64,000 nt of DNA from Kitasatospora viridis (lineage in GTDB: Bacteria > Actinomycetota > Actinomycetes > Streptomycetales > Streptomycetaceae), in NCBI RefSeq assembly GCF_007829815.1, contig NZ_VIWT01000001.1, positions 2,069,501 through 2,133,500 of the forward strand, read 5' to 3'. A program made the position numbers and the translations under genes. Shown here in pieces: positions 25,764 to 34,278 of the stretch. Position 1 is the first letter of the stretch. Each line of letters begins with the position of its first letter. Under the pieces are notes generated by a model. It saw only the letters and a program-made list of their open reading frames with translations, did not search any database and was not told the origin of the DNA.

Positions 25764-26342
25764 TCAGCCGCGGCGGGCCGCCCACTCCTCGGCCGTGAGG
25801 TGGTAGAGCGCCCGGTCCCGCGGCCCGTCGGCGAACTCCAGCCCGCCCGGCACCACCTCGTCGAAGGTGAAGCCGAGCCGCTCGGCCAGCGCCCGGCTGC
25901 GCTCGTTGTCGGCCGCCGCGCCGAGCCGCACCCGGCTCAGCCCGAGCGGCCCGAAGGCCTGCGCCAGCACCGCCTCGGCACCGCGCCGGACCAGGCCGCG
26001 GCCCTCGTGCGCGGCGTCCACCCAGTAGCCCAGCTCGGCGGTGCCCGAGGTGCGGTCGATCCGCAGGCCGATCGAGCCGACCACCGCCCAGGCGCCGTCC
26101 GGCCCGGGCACGGCTATCGCGACCGGCAGCGCGGTGCCGTTCTGCCAAGCCGCGGCGGTCTGCTCCAGGAAGGTGCGGGTGCCCTCCGGCTCGGGCGGCT
26201 GCGCGGCCCAGGGTTCCCAGCGCGCGAACCGGGGCTGGTTGGCGGCCAGTGCGGCGTAGTACGGCTCGGCGATCGCCGGGGTGCTCGGCACCAGGACGGC
26301 GTCGCCGTGGAGCGGGCGCGTGAAGAAGAATCCGTTGGACAC
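25764..26342 (-). CDS. GNAT acetyltransferase, RimJ/RimL-like
   Basis: A 192-residue GCN5-related N-acetyltransferase. The acetyl-CoA loop is seen as HEGRGLVRRGAEAVL, preceded by the ELGYWVD strand and followed by RVRLGAAADNERSRALAERLGF, which matches the RimJ/RimL ribosomal-protein acetyltransferase group. The substrate, a protein N-terminus or a small amine, is not deducible. GTG start. It is followed by a GntR-family gene on the same strand upstream with 38 bases between. Confidence 0.86.
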   Translation of the reverse strand: MSNGFFFTRPLHGDAVLVPSTPAIAEPYYAALAANQPRFARWEPWAAQPPEPEGTRTFLEQTAAAWQNGTALPVAIAVPGPDGAWAVVGSIGLRIDRTSGTAELGYWVDAAHEGRGLVRRGAEAVLAQAFGPLGLSRVRLGAAADNERSRALAERLGFTFDEVVPGGLEFADGPRDRALYHLTAEEWAARRG

Positions 26343-26380
26343 GCACCATCTCTAACCGTCCGTCAGGACGATCGTCAAGA

Positions 26381-27172
26381 TCACTTGACCCGGGCGTCCA
26401 GCCGCCCCAGCCCGTAGATCAGCCGGCAGCGGTCGGCCGAGTAGCGGGTCTCGATCACCCGCACCGGCCCCCGCCGGTCGTAGGTGACCCGGGTCTGCAC
26501 CAGCAGCGGCACGCCCGGGCCGCCCTGGAACCACTGCGCCTCCTCGGGGCCGGGCATCCGGGCGACCAGCTGGTCGACCGCGCCGACCTCCACCCGGCCC
26601 AGCTCGGCCAGCACCGCCTCGTCGCCGCCGGGCACCGGGTCGGGTTCCATCAGGGCGGTGCCGGCCGCCACCCCGGCCCGGTAGTGGCTCTCCTCGATCG
26701 AGTAGGGCTCGCGGTCGAGCAGCCGCAGCTGGCGGCGGACCACCACGGCCTCGCCGGGCTGCAGGCCGAGCCGCTCGGCCACGTCGACCCGGGCCCGGAC
26801 GATCAGCATCTCGAACTCGGCGCTGAGCCGGCGCCCGGCCTGCTCGGCCTCGCTGTGGTAGACGGCGCTGGGCGCGGCCAGCCCGTCGCCGCGCTGGCTG
26901 GGCAGCAGCGGCCCGAAGGCCCGGTGGTCCAGCACCGGGTGCTCGCGCAGGAACGTTCCCTTGCCCTGCAACCGGACCAGCCGCCCCTCGTTGACCAGCA
27001 CGTCCACCGCGAGCCGCACGGTGTTGCGGGCCACGCCGTACTGCTGCTCCAGCTCGGTCTCGACCGGGAGCGCGTTGCCGTCCCGCCACTCGCCCTCGGC
27101 GATCCGGCGGCGCAGGTCCGCGGCCAGCCGCTGGTACTTCGGTGACGGCACGCCGCCACTGGAGATGGTCAC
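26381..27172 (-). CDS. GntR/HutC-family regulator with UTRA domain
   Basis: A 263-residue repressor-type regulator. The N-terminal winged helix (about 10-75) shows KYQRLAADLRRRIAEG and RNTVRLAVDVLVNEGRLVRL with the LQGKGTFLR wing. The rest is a UTRA ligand-binding domain ending IETRYSADRCRLIYGLGR. Sugar- or amino-acid-derived ligands are usual for the family. The GTG at 27172 has no Shine-Dalgarno but a TACATT hexamer six bases before it, so the transcript may be leaderless. A CGGTTGAACCG palindrome at 27206-27216 may be its operator. Confidence 0.85.
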   Translation of the reverse strand: MTISSGGVPSPKYQRLAADLRRRIAEGEWRDGNALPVETELEQQYGVARNTVRLAVDVLVNEGRLVRLQGKGTFLREHPVLDHRAFGPLLPSQRGDGLAAPSAVYHSEAEQAGRRLSAEFEMLIVRARVDVAERLGLQPGEAVVVRRQLRLLDREPYSIEESHYRAGVAAGTALMEPDPVPGGDEAVLAELGRVEVGAVDQLVARMPGPEEAQWFQGGPGVPLLVQTRVTYDRRGPVRVIETRYSADRCRLIYGLGRLDARVK

Positions 27173-27205
27173 CCTGGAAATGTAGCGAGCGTTCTCGCCG
27201 TTTTT

Positions 27206-27216
27206 CGGTTGAACCG
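27206..27216. promoter_or_regulatory. Operator candidate upstream of GntR gene
   Basis: CGGTT-G-AACCG, an 11-base palindrome about 35 bases upstream of the chosen GTG. Autoregulation is inferred only from position. Confidence 0.35.
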
Positions 27217-27337
27217 TCGACAATTGGCCATGACCCAGGCCATTTCCGGCCGCTGACGGATCGTCCGATCCGCGCTGGCCTGCGGTGATGCCGCCACCCC
27301 CGGCTACGCGCCGATCCTCCGTGCGCAGAGCAGCAAA

Positions 27338-27370
27338 TGGGGGGCGTGGGTCAATTGCCCACGCCCCCCA
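27338..27370 (-). terminator. Hairpin terminator after nudC
   Basis: TGGGGGGCGTGGG and CCCACGCCCCCCA, a 13-bp perfect stem with a seven-base loop, followed on the minus strand by TTTGCTG. Confidence 0.85.
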
Positions 27371-27384
27371 ATTGCCGAATTCCG

Positions 27385-28323
27385 CTACCAGCGTGCGGTG
27401 CTCGGCAGGGTGTCGCCGTACCAGAGCTCCATCAAATGCCGGGCGATCGAGATCCCGGTCGGCGGCACGATCTCACCGGATTCCCAACCGGCCCGCAGGT
27501 CCTCCCGGGAGAACCAACGCGCCTCGGCCAGCTCCTCGCCGTCCACCGTGATCCCGGCCCCGCCCGGCGCGACCCGGCCGACGAAGCCGAGCATCAGGCT
27601 GGCCGGGAAGGGCCACGGCTGGCTGGCCACGTAGCCGACCTCGCCGACCCGGACCCCGGCCTCCTCCAGCACCTCCCGGGCCACCGCCTGCTCCAGCGAC
27701 TCCCCGGGCTCCACGAAGCCGGCCAGGGTGGACCAGCGGCCCTCCGGCCAGATCGCCTGCCGGCCGAGCAGGCAGCGGTCCTGCTCGTCGGTGATCAGCA
27801 TGATCACCGCCGGGTCGGTGCGCGGGTAGTGCTCGGCCGCGCAGGAGGTGCACCGGCGCAGGTGGCCGGCCCCGGCCTTCTCGGTCGGGTGCCCGCAGCG
27901 CGAGCAGAAGCTGTGCAACCGGTGCCAGTGCTCCAGTGCCACCGCGTGCACCAGCAGCCCGGCGTCCCGGTCGGACAGGTTGCCGCCGACCTCGCGCAGC
28001 CCGGCCGGGCGGGCGTCGCCGTCCAGCCGCCCGGGCAGCGTCTCGGCCGCCACCGCGAAGTAGGAGGTGCCGTCCTCGTCGATGCCGAGGAAGTAGCGGT
28101 CGCCCTCCTCCGGGGCCTCGAACGAGGGCAGCAGGACCAGCTCGCTGCCGTTCGCCGTGTCCACCACGAAGGCCTCGCCGCCGGAGATCGGCAGCACCCG
28201 GGTGTTGGGGTGGCTCCAGGCCGCGGCCAGCCAGGGCTCGTCCAGCCGGTGCTGGGCGGCCCGGTCCACACCGGCCCGGGAGAGCGGCAGGTCAGCGGGC
28301 CGCTGGGTGTCGGGCGTGCTCAT
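27385..28323 (-). CDS. nudC: NAD(+)/NADH pyrophosphatase NudC
   Basis: A 312-residue NudC-type Nudix hydrolase that cleaves NADH (and NAD caps on RNA) to NMNH and AMP. It has the N-terminal NUDIX-like domain, a four-cysteine zinc ribbon (FCSRCGHPTE... RCTSCAAEHYPR), the Nudix box GFVEPGESLEQAVAREVLEE and the NADH-specific SQPWPFPASLM motif. The ATG has GGAACGG upstream. It is 59 bases downstream of the M20 peptidase gene on the same strand. Confidence 0.95.
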   Translation of the reverse strand: MSTPDTQRPADLPLSRAGVDRAAQHRLDEPWLAAAWSHPNTRVLPISGGEAFVVDTANGSELVLLPSFEAPEEGDRYFLGIDEDGTSYFAVAAETLPGRLDGDARPAGLREVGGNLSDRDAGLLVHAVALEHWHRLHSFCSRCGHPTEKAGAGHLRRCTSCAAEHYPRTDPAVIMLITDEQDRCLLGRQAIWPEGRWSTLAGFVEPGESLEQAVAREVLEEAGVRVGEVGYVASQPWPFPASLMLGFVGRVAPGGAGITVDGEELAEARWFSREDLRAGWESGEIVPPTGISIARHLMELWYGDTLPSTARW

Positions 28324-28382
28324 GATGATCCGTTCCCCGTCCAGAAAGTCGTCAGCCACAATGTCGTCAGTGGTGCGCCGGC

Positions 28383-29780
28383 TCAGGGCCGGTAGGACTC
28401 GGCGAGGTCGCCCCAGAGGTGCGCCGCGGCCTCCACGCCCTTGCGCAGCAGGTCCAGCTCGATCTTCTCGTTCACCGAGTGCCAGCCGTCCGACGGCACC
28501 GAGATGCCCAGGAACAGCACCGGCGCGCCCAGCACGTCCTGCAGGTCGGCGGCCGGCCCGGAGCCGCCCTCGCGGGTGAACAGCACCTCCTGGCCGAAGG
28601 CCTTGCCCATCGCCCGGACGGTCGACTGCAGCGCCGGGTGGTCCAGCGGGGTCAGGCACGGCCGGGTGACGCTGCCGAACCTGACGGTGTGCCGGATGCC
28701 GGCCGGCAGCCGCTCGGCCACCCAGGCCTCGATCGCCCGCTCGGTCCGCTCCGGGTCCTGCCCGGCGACCAGCCGGAAGGAGAGCTTGAGGTGCGCCTCG
28801 GCCGGCACGATGGTCTTGCTGCCCGGGCCGGTGTACCCGCCCCACACGCCGTTGACCTCGGCGGTCGGCCGGGCCCAGATCCGCTCCAGGGTGCTGTAGC
28901 CGGCCTCGCCCTGGGCGGCCTGCGACTTGGCGGTGGCCAGCCAGCGCTGCTCGTCGAACGGCAGCTTGGCGAACAGCTCGCGCTCCCGCTCGGTGAGCTC
29001 GACCACGCCGTCGTAGAAGCCCGGCACGGCGACCCGGCGGTCCTCGTCGTGCAGCGCGGCGGCCAGCTCGGCGGCGCTGGTCGCCGGGTTGGGCACGGCC
29101 CCGCCGAAGGAGCCGGAGTGGATGTCGCTGGCCGGCCCGAACAGGTCGATCTGGCAGTCCAGCTTGCCGCGCATGCCGGTGCAGACGGTCGGGGTGGTCT
29201 CGTTCCACATCCCGGTGTCCGAGACGAAGACCAGGTCGGCGGCGAGCCGCTCGGCCTCGCGCCGGATCAGCGCGCCGAAGTTCGGCGAGCCGGACTCCTC
29301 CTCGCCCTCGATCAGCAGCTTGAGGTTGACGGCCGGGGCGGTGCGCCCGGTGGCCGCCAGGTGCGCGCGCAGACCCAGGGTGTGGAAGAAGACCTGCCCC
29401 TTGTCGTCGGCCGCGCCGCGCGCGTACAGCCGGCCGCCGACCCGGGTGGGCTCGAACGGCTCGGTGTCCCAGCCGTCCGCCTTGGCCGCCGGCTGCACGT
29501 CGTGGTGCCCGTAGACCAGCGCGGTCGGCGCGCCCGCGTCGCCGGACGGCCACTCGGCGAAGACGGCCGGCAGCCCGTCCGTCTCCCACACCTCGACGAC
29601 CGGGAAGCCGGTCGCGCGCAGCTTGGCCGCCAGCCACTCGGCCGAGCGGCGGACCTCGCCGGCCCGCTCGGGATCGGCCGACACGGAGGGGATGCGGAGC
29701 CAGTCGGCGAGATCGGCGAGGAACTGCGCCTCGTGCTCGTCGATGTAGGAGCGGACGACGCTGTCCGGGGTTTTCGTCAT
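28383..29780 (-). CDS. M20 family dipeptidase
   Basis: A 465-residue metallopeptidase of the M20 (carnosinase/CPG2-like) family. Two-zinc site residues are seen in YGHHDVQPA, ARGAADDKG, LIEGEEESGSP and SDTGMW, and the C-terminal EGGSGPAADL motif plus SVNEKIEL is present. It should cleave dipeptides or N-acyl amino acids in the cytoplasm. The ATG follows TAAAGT by seven bases and has no Shine-Dalgarno, so it may be leaderless. The promoter lies within or next to a MITE-like element that starts 12 bases upstream. Confidence 0.92.
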   Translation of the reverse strand: MTKTPDSVVRSYIDEHEAQFLADLADWLRIPSVSADPERAGEVRRSAEWLAAKLRATGFPVVEVWETDGLPAVFAEWPSGDAGAPTALVYGHHDVQPAAKADGWDTEPFEPTRVGGRLYARGAADDKGQVFFHTLGLRAHLAATGRTAPAVNLKLLIEGEEESGSPNFGALIRREAERLAADLVFVSDTGMWNETTPTVCTGMRGKLDCQIDLFGPASDIHSGSFGGAVPNPATSAAELAAALHDEDRRVAVPGFYDGVVELTERERELFAKLPFDEQRWLATAKSQAAQGEAGYSTLERIWARPTAEVNGVWGGYTGPGSKTIVPAEAHLKLSFRLVAGQDPERTERAIEAWVAERLPAGIRHTVRFGSVTRPCLTPLDHPALQSTVRAMGKAFGQEVLFTREGGSGPAADLQDVLGAPVLFLGISVPSDGWHSVNEKIELDLLRKGVEAAAHLWGDLAESYRP

Positions 29781-29792
29781 ACGGACGACTTT

Positions 29793-29954
29793 AGGCCCTC
29801 TCTTGTGGATCATGCCGGGCGGGCGACGCCGGAGCACGCACCTCGCCGCGTTGTCGTCGGTCGCCAATGCTCCGCACGGACTCCCTCCTCCGCCTTGCGA
29901 TGCACGCACTCCAACGCCGCCCGCTGATCCGACCTGATCCACGAGAGAGGGCCT
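29793..29954. mobile_element. MITE-like element with long inverted termini
   Basis: The ends AGGCCCTCTCTTGTGGATCA (29793-29812) and its inverted copy at 29935-29954 match at 19 of 20 positions, and with a four-base gap the similarity extends to about 45 bases inward (GCGGGCG, GGAG blocks). No transposase fits in the 162 bases, so this looks like a non-autonomous transposon or an internally deleted IS end pair. Clear target-site duplications are not visible. Confidence 0.6.
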
Positions 29955-30055
29955 GGTCCGCCCGTCCAGCTGCGTGCCGCCGCGGTCCGGGGAACGGGCC
30001 GCGGCGGCACTGTGCGATCGGTCACCGGGGTCGGGGGCGACCGGTCGGCGGGCGG

Positions 30056-32848
30056 TCAGGCGGGCCGGCGCACCAGGGCGATCCGGGACCGGGTGAGCAG
30101 CGCCGCCAGCACCGTGGCCAGCAGCGGCAGCGCCACCAGGGTCAGCGCCAGGGTGCCCCACGGCACCGCGATCACCACGTGGCTGGGCACCAGGCTGCCG
30201 ACCGCCTGCCCCTCCACCTTGCGCAGCGCCACCGCGGGCACGATCCCGCAGACCACGCCGAGCACGGTGCCCATCGCCGCGATCACCCCGCACTGGAACC
30301 CGGAGAGCCGGCGGCGGATCCCCGGCCCGGCGCCGACCGCGGCCAGCGTGGCCAGGTCGCGCTGGGAGTCGGCGGCGGCCAGCCCGGTGGCGAAGCCCGC
30401 CGCGCCGAGCGCGACCAGGCCGGCGAAGGCGGTCAGGCCCAGGGCCAGCACGGTGTGCTGCGGCTGGAAGCCCCGCTCGACCGACAGGCCCCAGGCGTTG
30501 CCGGAGACCTTGGCGACCGCCGCGGTGGCCTTCTGCTCGGCCGCGGCGGAGGGCATCGCGTCCGGCAGCCAGACCGAACCCGCGTCCGTGCTGGTCAGGC
30601 CGAGCCCGGTGAGCGTCTGCGGGGGCAGGTAGACCCGGGCCGGTGCGTCGGCGTCCGGGGCCAGCACCGCGTTCACCAGCACGTCGCGGTAGGGCGGCCG
30701 ACCCTGCTGGCCGTTCTTCCACGGGTCGGTGATCCGGATCAGCGCCTTGCCGTCCTGCAGCATCGACGGGTTGAAGACCACCGCCGAACCGGCCGCCGCG
30801 GCCTGCTCGACCGCCCGGTCGTGCACGGCGAAGAGGTTGTGCAGCACCTCCGGGCCGCCGGTGACGATCGAGCCGAACCGCCCGGTTCCGTCCGAGACCC
30901 GGCAGCGCGGGTCGCGCTGCAGCCGGTCCACCACGTCGACCGGCTGGCCCTGGGCCATCGCGTCGTCGGCCGGGCAGCGCTGGGCGGGCGCCGGCTCGGC
31001 GGCCACGTCACCGCAGCTGGTGGCCTGGTCGCAGCCGTACCGGGCCGAGCCGACGTCGGCGCGGGCACCGAGGGCCGGGATGGACTGCTCGACGGCGGCC
31101 CGCTGCAGGGCGTTGCCGTCCGCGCTGCCGCGGAAGCCGGTCAGCACCAGGGTGACGGCGCGGTCCGGCGCGCTCGGCGTGTAGGAGGCGCTCTGCTCGG
31201 CGTTGCTGCTCGCGGTGTAGATGCCGACCGCGACCGAGCCGGCCACCGCCGCCATCACGGCCGCCACGGCCGGCGCGGTGCGCGCGCGCTGGCGGACCGA
31301 GTCGCGCAGCGCCAGCCGGGGCGCCAGCGGCAGGAACCGGCCGAGCCTGCCGAACAGGCCGATCACGCTCGGCACGCAGGCGACCATGCCCAGCTCGGCC
31401 ACCATCGAGCCGCCGAGCACCGCCGTGGTCCGGCCGCCCGCGCCGCCGACCGCGCCGAGCAGGGCGAGCGCGGAACCGCCGCCGAGCATCAGCAGGCCGA
31501 GCAGCAGCAGCCGGCGGGACGGCCGCCGGGTGGTGCCGCGCCCGGTGAGCGCGGCGACCACGTCCTGGCGGGACGCCTGGACGGCCGGCACCACGGCCGC
31601 CAGCAGCCCGGTGACCAGGCCGACGGCGATCACCCCGAGCAGGTCCAGCGGGGCCAGCGTGAACGAGCCGAACCGCCGGCCGCCCATGAGTTCGAGCCGG
31701 TCCTGGCCGACGGCCACCAGCAGCACGGCCAGCGCGGAGCCGATCGCGGCCCCGGTCAGGCCGAGCACCACGCCGCCGCCGAGCACCACCGCCCGCACCT
31801 GTCCCCGGTCGCCGCCGGCCGCCGCGAGCAGTCCGAGCTGGCGCCGGGAGCGGCGGGCGCCGACCGCGAAGGCCGGGCCGGCCAGCAGCACGATCTCCAG
31901 CAGGGCCATGCCGGCGACGGTGCCGAGGATCACCGCGGTGGTCTGGTCGAGGTAGCGGCCGACGCCGCCGGGGCCGCCCTGGCGCGCGTAGTAGGGCACC
32001 GCGGAGCGGGCCGGCGGGTGCAGCACGACGCTGCGCGAGGTGGCGGCGAAGCCGTACCGGTTGAGCTCCCGCACCCCGGCCCAGTCCAGGCTCTGGCCGG
32101 GGGCCAGCTTGACCAGCCAGCTGTGGGTGACCGCCTGCTGCTCCCGGGCGCTGACGACCGCGGCCAGCAGCTTCGGTTCGGCGACCAGGCCGGCGTTGCC
32201 CAGCTCGTCCGGGTTCTCGGCGACGCCGGTGATGGTGAGCGGGCGGCCGGGCAGCTCGTGCAGTTCGGTGGTGTCGCCGACCTTGAGCCCGGACTGGTCC
32301 AGGAAGGCCTGGGTGGCGGCGACCTCCTGGTCTCCGGCCGGGGCCCGGCCGGAGACCAGGTCCAGCCGGCCGTGCCAGACCGGGTCGGCCAGGTCGGCGC
32401 CGCTGATCCGGGTCTGCAGCAGCCCGTCCCGGGTGCTGGCCATGGTGACCCGGTCGTTCGGGACGGGGACGAGCACCGAGCCGGCCGGCAGCAGCGAGGT
32501 GGCCAGCGTGACCGGGTCGGTGGTCATGCTGCGCTGCTGCTCCGGGCTGCCGGGGCTGCCGGAGCCTCCGCTGGGCGGCATGGCGACCATGTCCACGCCG
32601 TCGGCGGCGAACGGCGCCTGGGCGATCTGCGCGCCGGGGGTGTCGAGTTCGAGCAGCGCGTCGGCCCGGCCGAGTGCCCGGTCGGCCCGCTGGGCGGTGG
32701 TGAGCGTGGAGCTGCGCCAGATCACGTCGATGCCGGTGACCCCGAGCACCGGGAGGGCGATCATGGCGAGCACCAGCAGGCTGCGTCCCTTGGCCCGCAG
32801 CGCGTCCCGCCGGGCGATCCGCAGGGCGAGGCGCCAGGACGCCCTCAC
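30056..32848 (-). CDS. FtsX-family ABC transporter permease
   Basis: A 930-residue MacB/FtsX-type permease. It has an N-terminal helix (LLVLAMIALPVLGVTGI), a periplasm-side domain, a first FtsX core around residues 300-440, a second cluster of helices around 450-560, another external domain, and a final FtsX core near 790-925. The duplicated FtsX layout fits actinobacterial transporters paired with LolD-like ATPases; many export or sense envelope-active compounds. The GTG start overlaps the ATPase stop codon (GTGA), so the two are translationally coupled. Confidence 0.9.
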   Translation of the reverse strand: MRASWRLALRIARRDALRAKGRSLLVLAMIALPVLGVTGIDVIWRSSTLTTAQRADRALGRADALLELDTPGAQIAQAPFAADGVDMVAMPPSGGSGSPGSPEQQRSMTTDPVTLATSLLPAGSVLVPVPNDRVTMASTRDGLLQTRISGADLADPVWHGRLDLVSGRAPAGDQEVAATQAFLDQSGLKVGDTTELHELPGRPLTITGVAENPDELGNAGLVAEPKLLAAVVSAREQQAVTHSWLVKLAPGQSLDWAGVRELNRYGFAATSRSVVLHPPARSAVPYYARQGGPGGVGRYLDQTTAVILGTVAGMALLEIVLLAGPAFAVGARRSRRQLGLLAAAGGDRGQVRAVVLGGGVVLGLTGAAIGSALAVLLVAVGQDRLELMGGRRFGSFTLAPLDLLGVIAVGLVTGLLAAVVPAVQASRQDVVAALTGRGTTRRPSRRLLLLGLLMLGGGSALALLGAVGGAGGRTTAVLGGSMVAELGMVACVPSVIGLFGRLGRFLPLAPRLALRDSVRQRARTAPAVAAVMAAVAGSVAVGIYTASSNAEQSASYTPSAPDRAVTLVLTGFRGSADGNALQRAAVEQSIPALGARADVGSARYGCDQATSCGDVAAEPAPAQRCPADDAMAQGQPVDVVDRLQRDPRCRVSDGTGRFGSIVTGGPEVLHNLFAVHDRAVEQAAAAGSAVVFNPSMLQDGKALIRITDPWKNGQQGRPPYRDVLVNAVLAPDADAPARVYLPPQTLTGLGLTSTDAGSVWLPDAMPSAAAEQKATAAVAKVSGNAWGLSVERGFQPQHTVLALGLTAFAGLVALGAAGFATGLAAADSQRDLATLAAVGAGPGIRRRLSGFQCGVIAAMGTVLGVVCGIVPAVALRKVEGQAVGSLVPSHVVIAVPWGTLALTLVALPLLATVLAALLTRSRIALVRRPA

Positions 32849-33585
32849 CGCTCGCCCCCGGTGGCGCCGAGCAGCAGGCTCTCGGCCTGCTGCTGCCCGG
32901 TCTCGTCGACCATCCGGCCGTCCCGCAGGAAGACCACCCGGTCCGCCCAGGCGGCGTGCCGGGCCTCGTGGGTGACCATCATGGCGGCGGCGCCGGCGTC
33001 GCAGCGGGCCCGCAGCACGGCCAGCACGGCCTCGCCGGTGTTCGAGTCGAGCGCGCCGGTCGGCTCGTCGGCCAGCACCAGGCGGCGCTCCCCGATCAGC
33101 GCCCGGGCGATCGCGACCCGCTGCTGCTGGCCGCCCGACATCTCGTCGGGGAACCGGTCGGCCAGCTCTTCGATGCCCAGCTCGGCCAGCGCGGCCATCG
33201 CCTCCTTGCGGGCGGCCCGGGTGGAGCGGCCGTCCAGTTCGCGGGGCAGCGCGATGTTCTCGGCCGCGGTCAGCGCCGGTATCAGGTTGTAGTCCTGGAA
33301 GACGTAGCCGACCGAGCGGCGGCGGACCTCGGCCAGCCGGCGGCGGGAGAGCCCGCCGAGCTCGCGGCCCTCGACCAGCACCCGGCCCTCGGTGGGCGTG
33401 TCCAGGCCGCCGGCCAGGGTCAGCAGGGTGGACTTGCCGGAGCCGGAGGGCCCCATCACGGCGACGAACTCGCCCGGGTGCACCTGCAGGTCCACCTCGC
33501 GCAGGGCGTTCACCTCGGCGGCGCTGCTGCGCCCGTAGGTCCGGCTCACCCGGTCCAGCCGCAGTACGGGCTGACGGTCGGTCAT
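32845..33585 (-). CDS. ABC transporter ATPase (LolD/MacB type)
   Basis: A 246-residue ATPase. Walker A GPSGSGKST, Q-loop VFQDYNLIP, signature MSGGQQQRVAIARAL, Walker B LVLADEPTGALD and H-loop MVTHEARHA are all present, and ADEPTGALD is typical of the LolD/MacB group. It energises the FtsX permease that follows. The ATG overlaps the padR stop (ATGA). Expression is probably controlled by the PadR protein encoded in front. Confidence 0.94.
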   Translation of the reverse strand: MTDRQPVLRLDRVSRTYGRSSAAEVNALREVDLQVHPGEFVAVMGPSGSGKSTLLTLAGGLDTPTEGRVLVEGRELGGLSRRRLAEVRRRSVGYVFQDYNLIPALTAAENIALPRELDGRSTRAARKEAMAALAELGIEELADRFPDEMSGGQQQRVAIARALIGERRLVLADEPTGALDSNTGEAVLAVLRARCDAGAAAMMVTHEARHAAWADRVVFLRDGRMVDETGQQQAESLLLGATGGER

Positions 33586-34193
33586 CGCTTCTCCCCCTGG
33601 GGTTGTGCGGCCCGCGCGGTGGGCGCGGGCCCGGTCGGCGCGGCGGGCGCGGCGGGCCGGCGGGCGGCCAGCCGGGTCTCGCAGTGGTCCAGCCAGCGCA
33701 CTTCGGCCTCGGTCTGGAAGATCAGCTGGTCCAGCACCAGCAGCCAGGCGAAGTCGGCGTCGCCGGACTGCTCGCCCGCGACGCCGGCCAGCGCCCTGGC
33801 CTTCAGCCGGGTGTAGTCCTGCAGCGCCTTGATGCTGTGCCGGCGCTGGCCCTGGACCACGGCGTGCACGTCGACGCCGGGGACGGTGACGGCCATCGCG
33901 AGCTTGATCGCCAGTTCGTCGCGGGGCGGGTTGGTGCGGGGCACCGGGCTGTCGAACCAGGCGCGCAGTTCGGTCCGCCCCTTGTCGGTGACGGCGTAGA
34001 ACTGGTGGCCCTCCTCGTCCTCGCCGTCCGGGGCGACCAGCCCGTCGCGCTCCAGCCGGCCGAGCGTGGTGTACACCTGCCCGACGTTGAGCGGCCAGGT
34101 GGCGCCGGTGCGGGCCTCGAACTCGGAGCGCAGTTGGTAGCCGTAGCGGGGGCCCTGGTCGAGCAGGGCGAGCAGACCGTGTCTGATGGACAT
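33582..34193 (-). CDS. PadR family transcriptional regulator
   Basis: A 203-residue PadR-type repressor: winged helix at 1-85 (HGLLALLDQGPRYGYQLRSEF, then NVGQVYTTLGRLERDGLV) and a C-terminal helical dimerisation domain, followed by a disordered Ala/Pro tail. It is first in an operon with the ABC ATPase and permease (four-base overlaps throughout), the usual setting for PadR control of a transporter. Palindromes of CATAC/GTATG type overlap its start codon and promoter, suggesting autorepression. The ATG lacks a Shine-Dalgarno and may be leaderless. Confidence 0.9.
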   Translation of the reverse strand: MSIRHGLLALLDQGPRYGYQLRSEFEARTGATWPLNVGQVYTTLGRLERDGLVAPDGEDEEGHQFYAVTDKGRTELRAWFDSPVPRTNPPRDELAIKLAMAVTVPGVDVHAVVQGQRRHSIKALQDYTRLKARALAGVAGEQSGDADFAWLLVLDQLIFQTEAEVRWLDHCETRLAARRPAAPAAPTGPAPTARAAQPQGEKR

Positions 34194-34239
34194 ACCAAGT
34201 ATGTATACCCGGTATGGCCGCGCTTGTATACCCGGTATG
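34191..34239. promoter_or_regulatory. Triple PadR-type operator
   Basis: CATACCAAGTATG (34191-34203) overlaps the padR start, and GTATACCCGGTATG occurs twice (34203-34216 and 34226-34239) 23 bases apart, about two helical turns. All share ATAC/GTAT half-sites. The cluster lies between padR and the divergent endonuclease-family gene, so it could control both. Confidence 0.68.
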
Positions 34240-34278
34240 CAGCAGGTGGGAGGCCCCGAGGGCGTACCGTCGCCAGGT

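Noticed and set aside
29810..30025. A 71-codon minus-strand frame upstream of the M20 gene
   Set aside because: Most of it lies in the inverted-repeat element; it has no ribosome site or domain.
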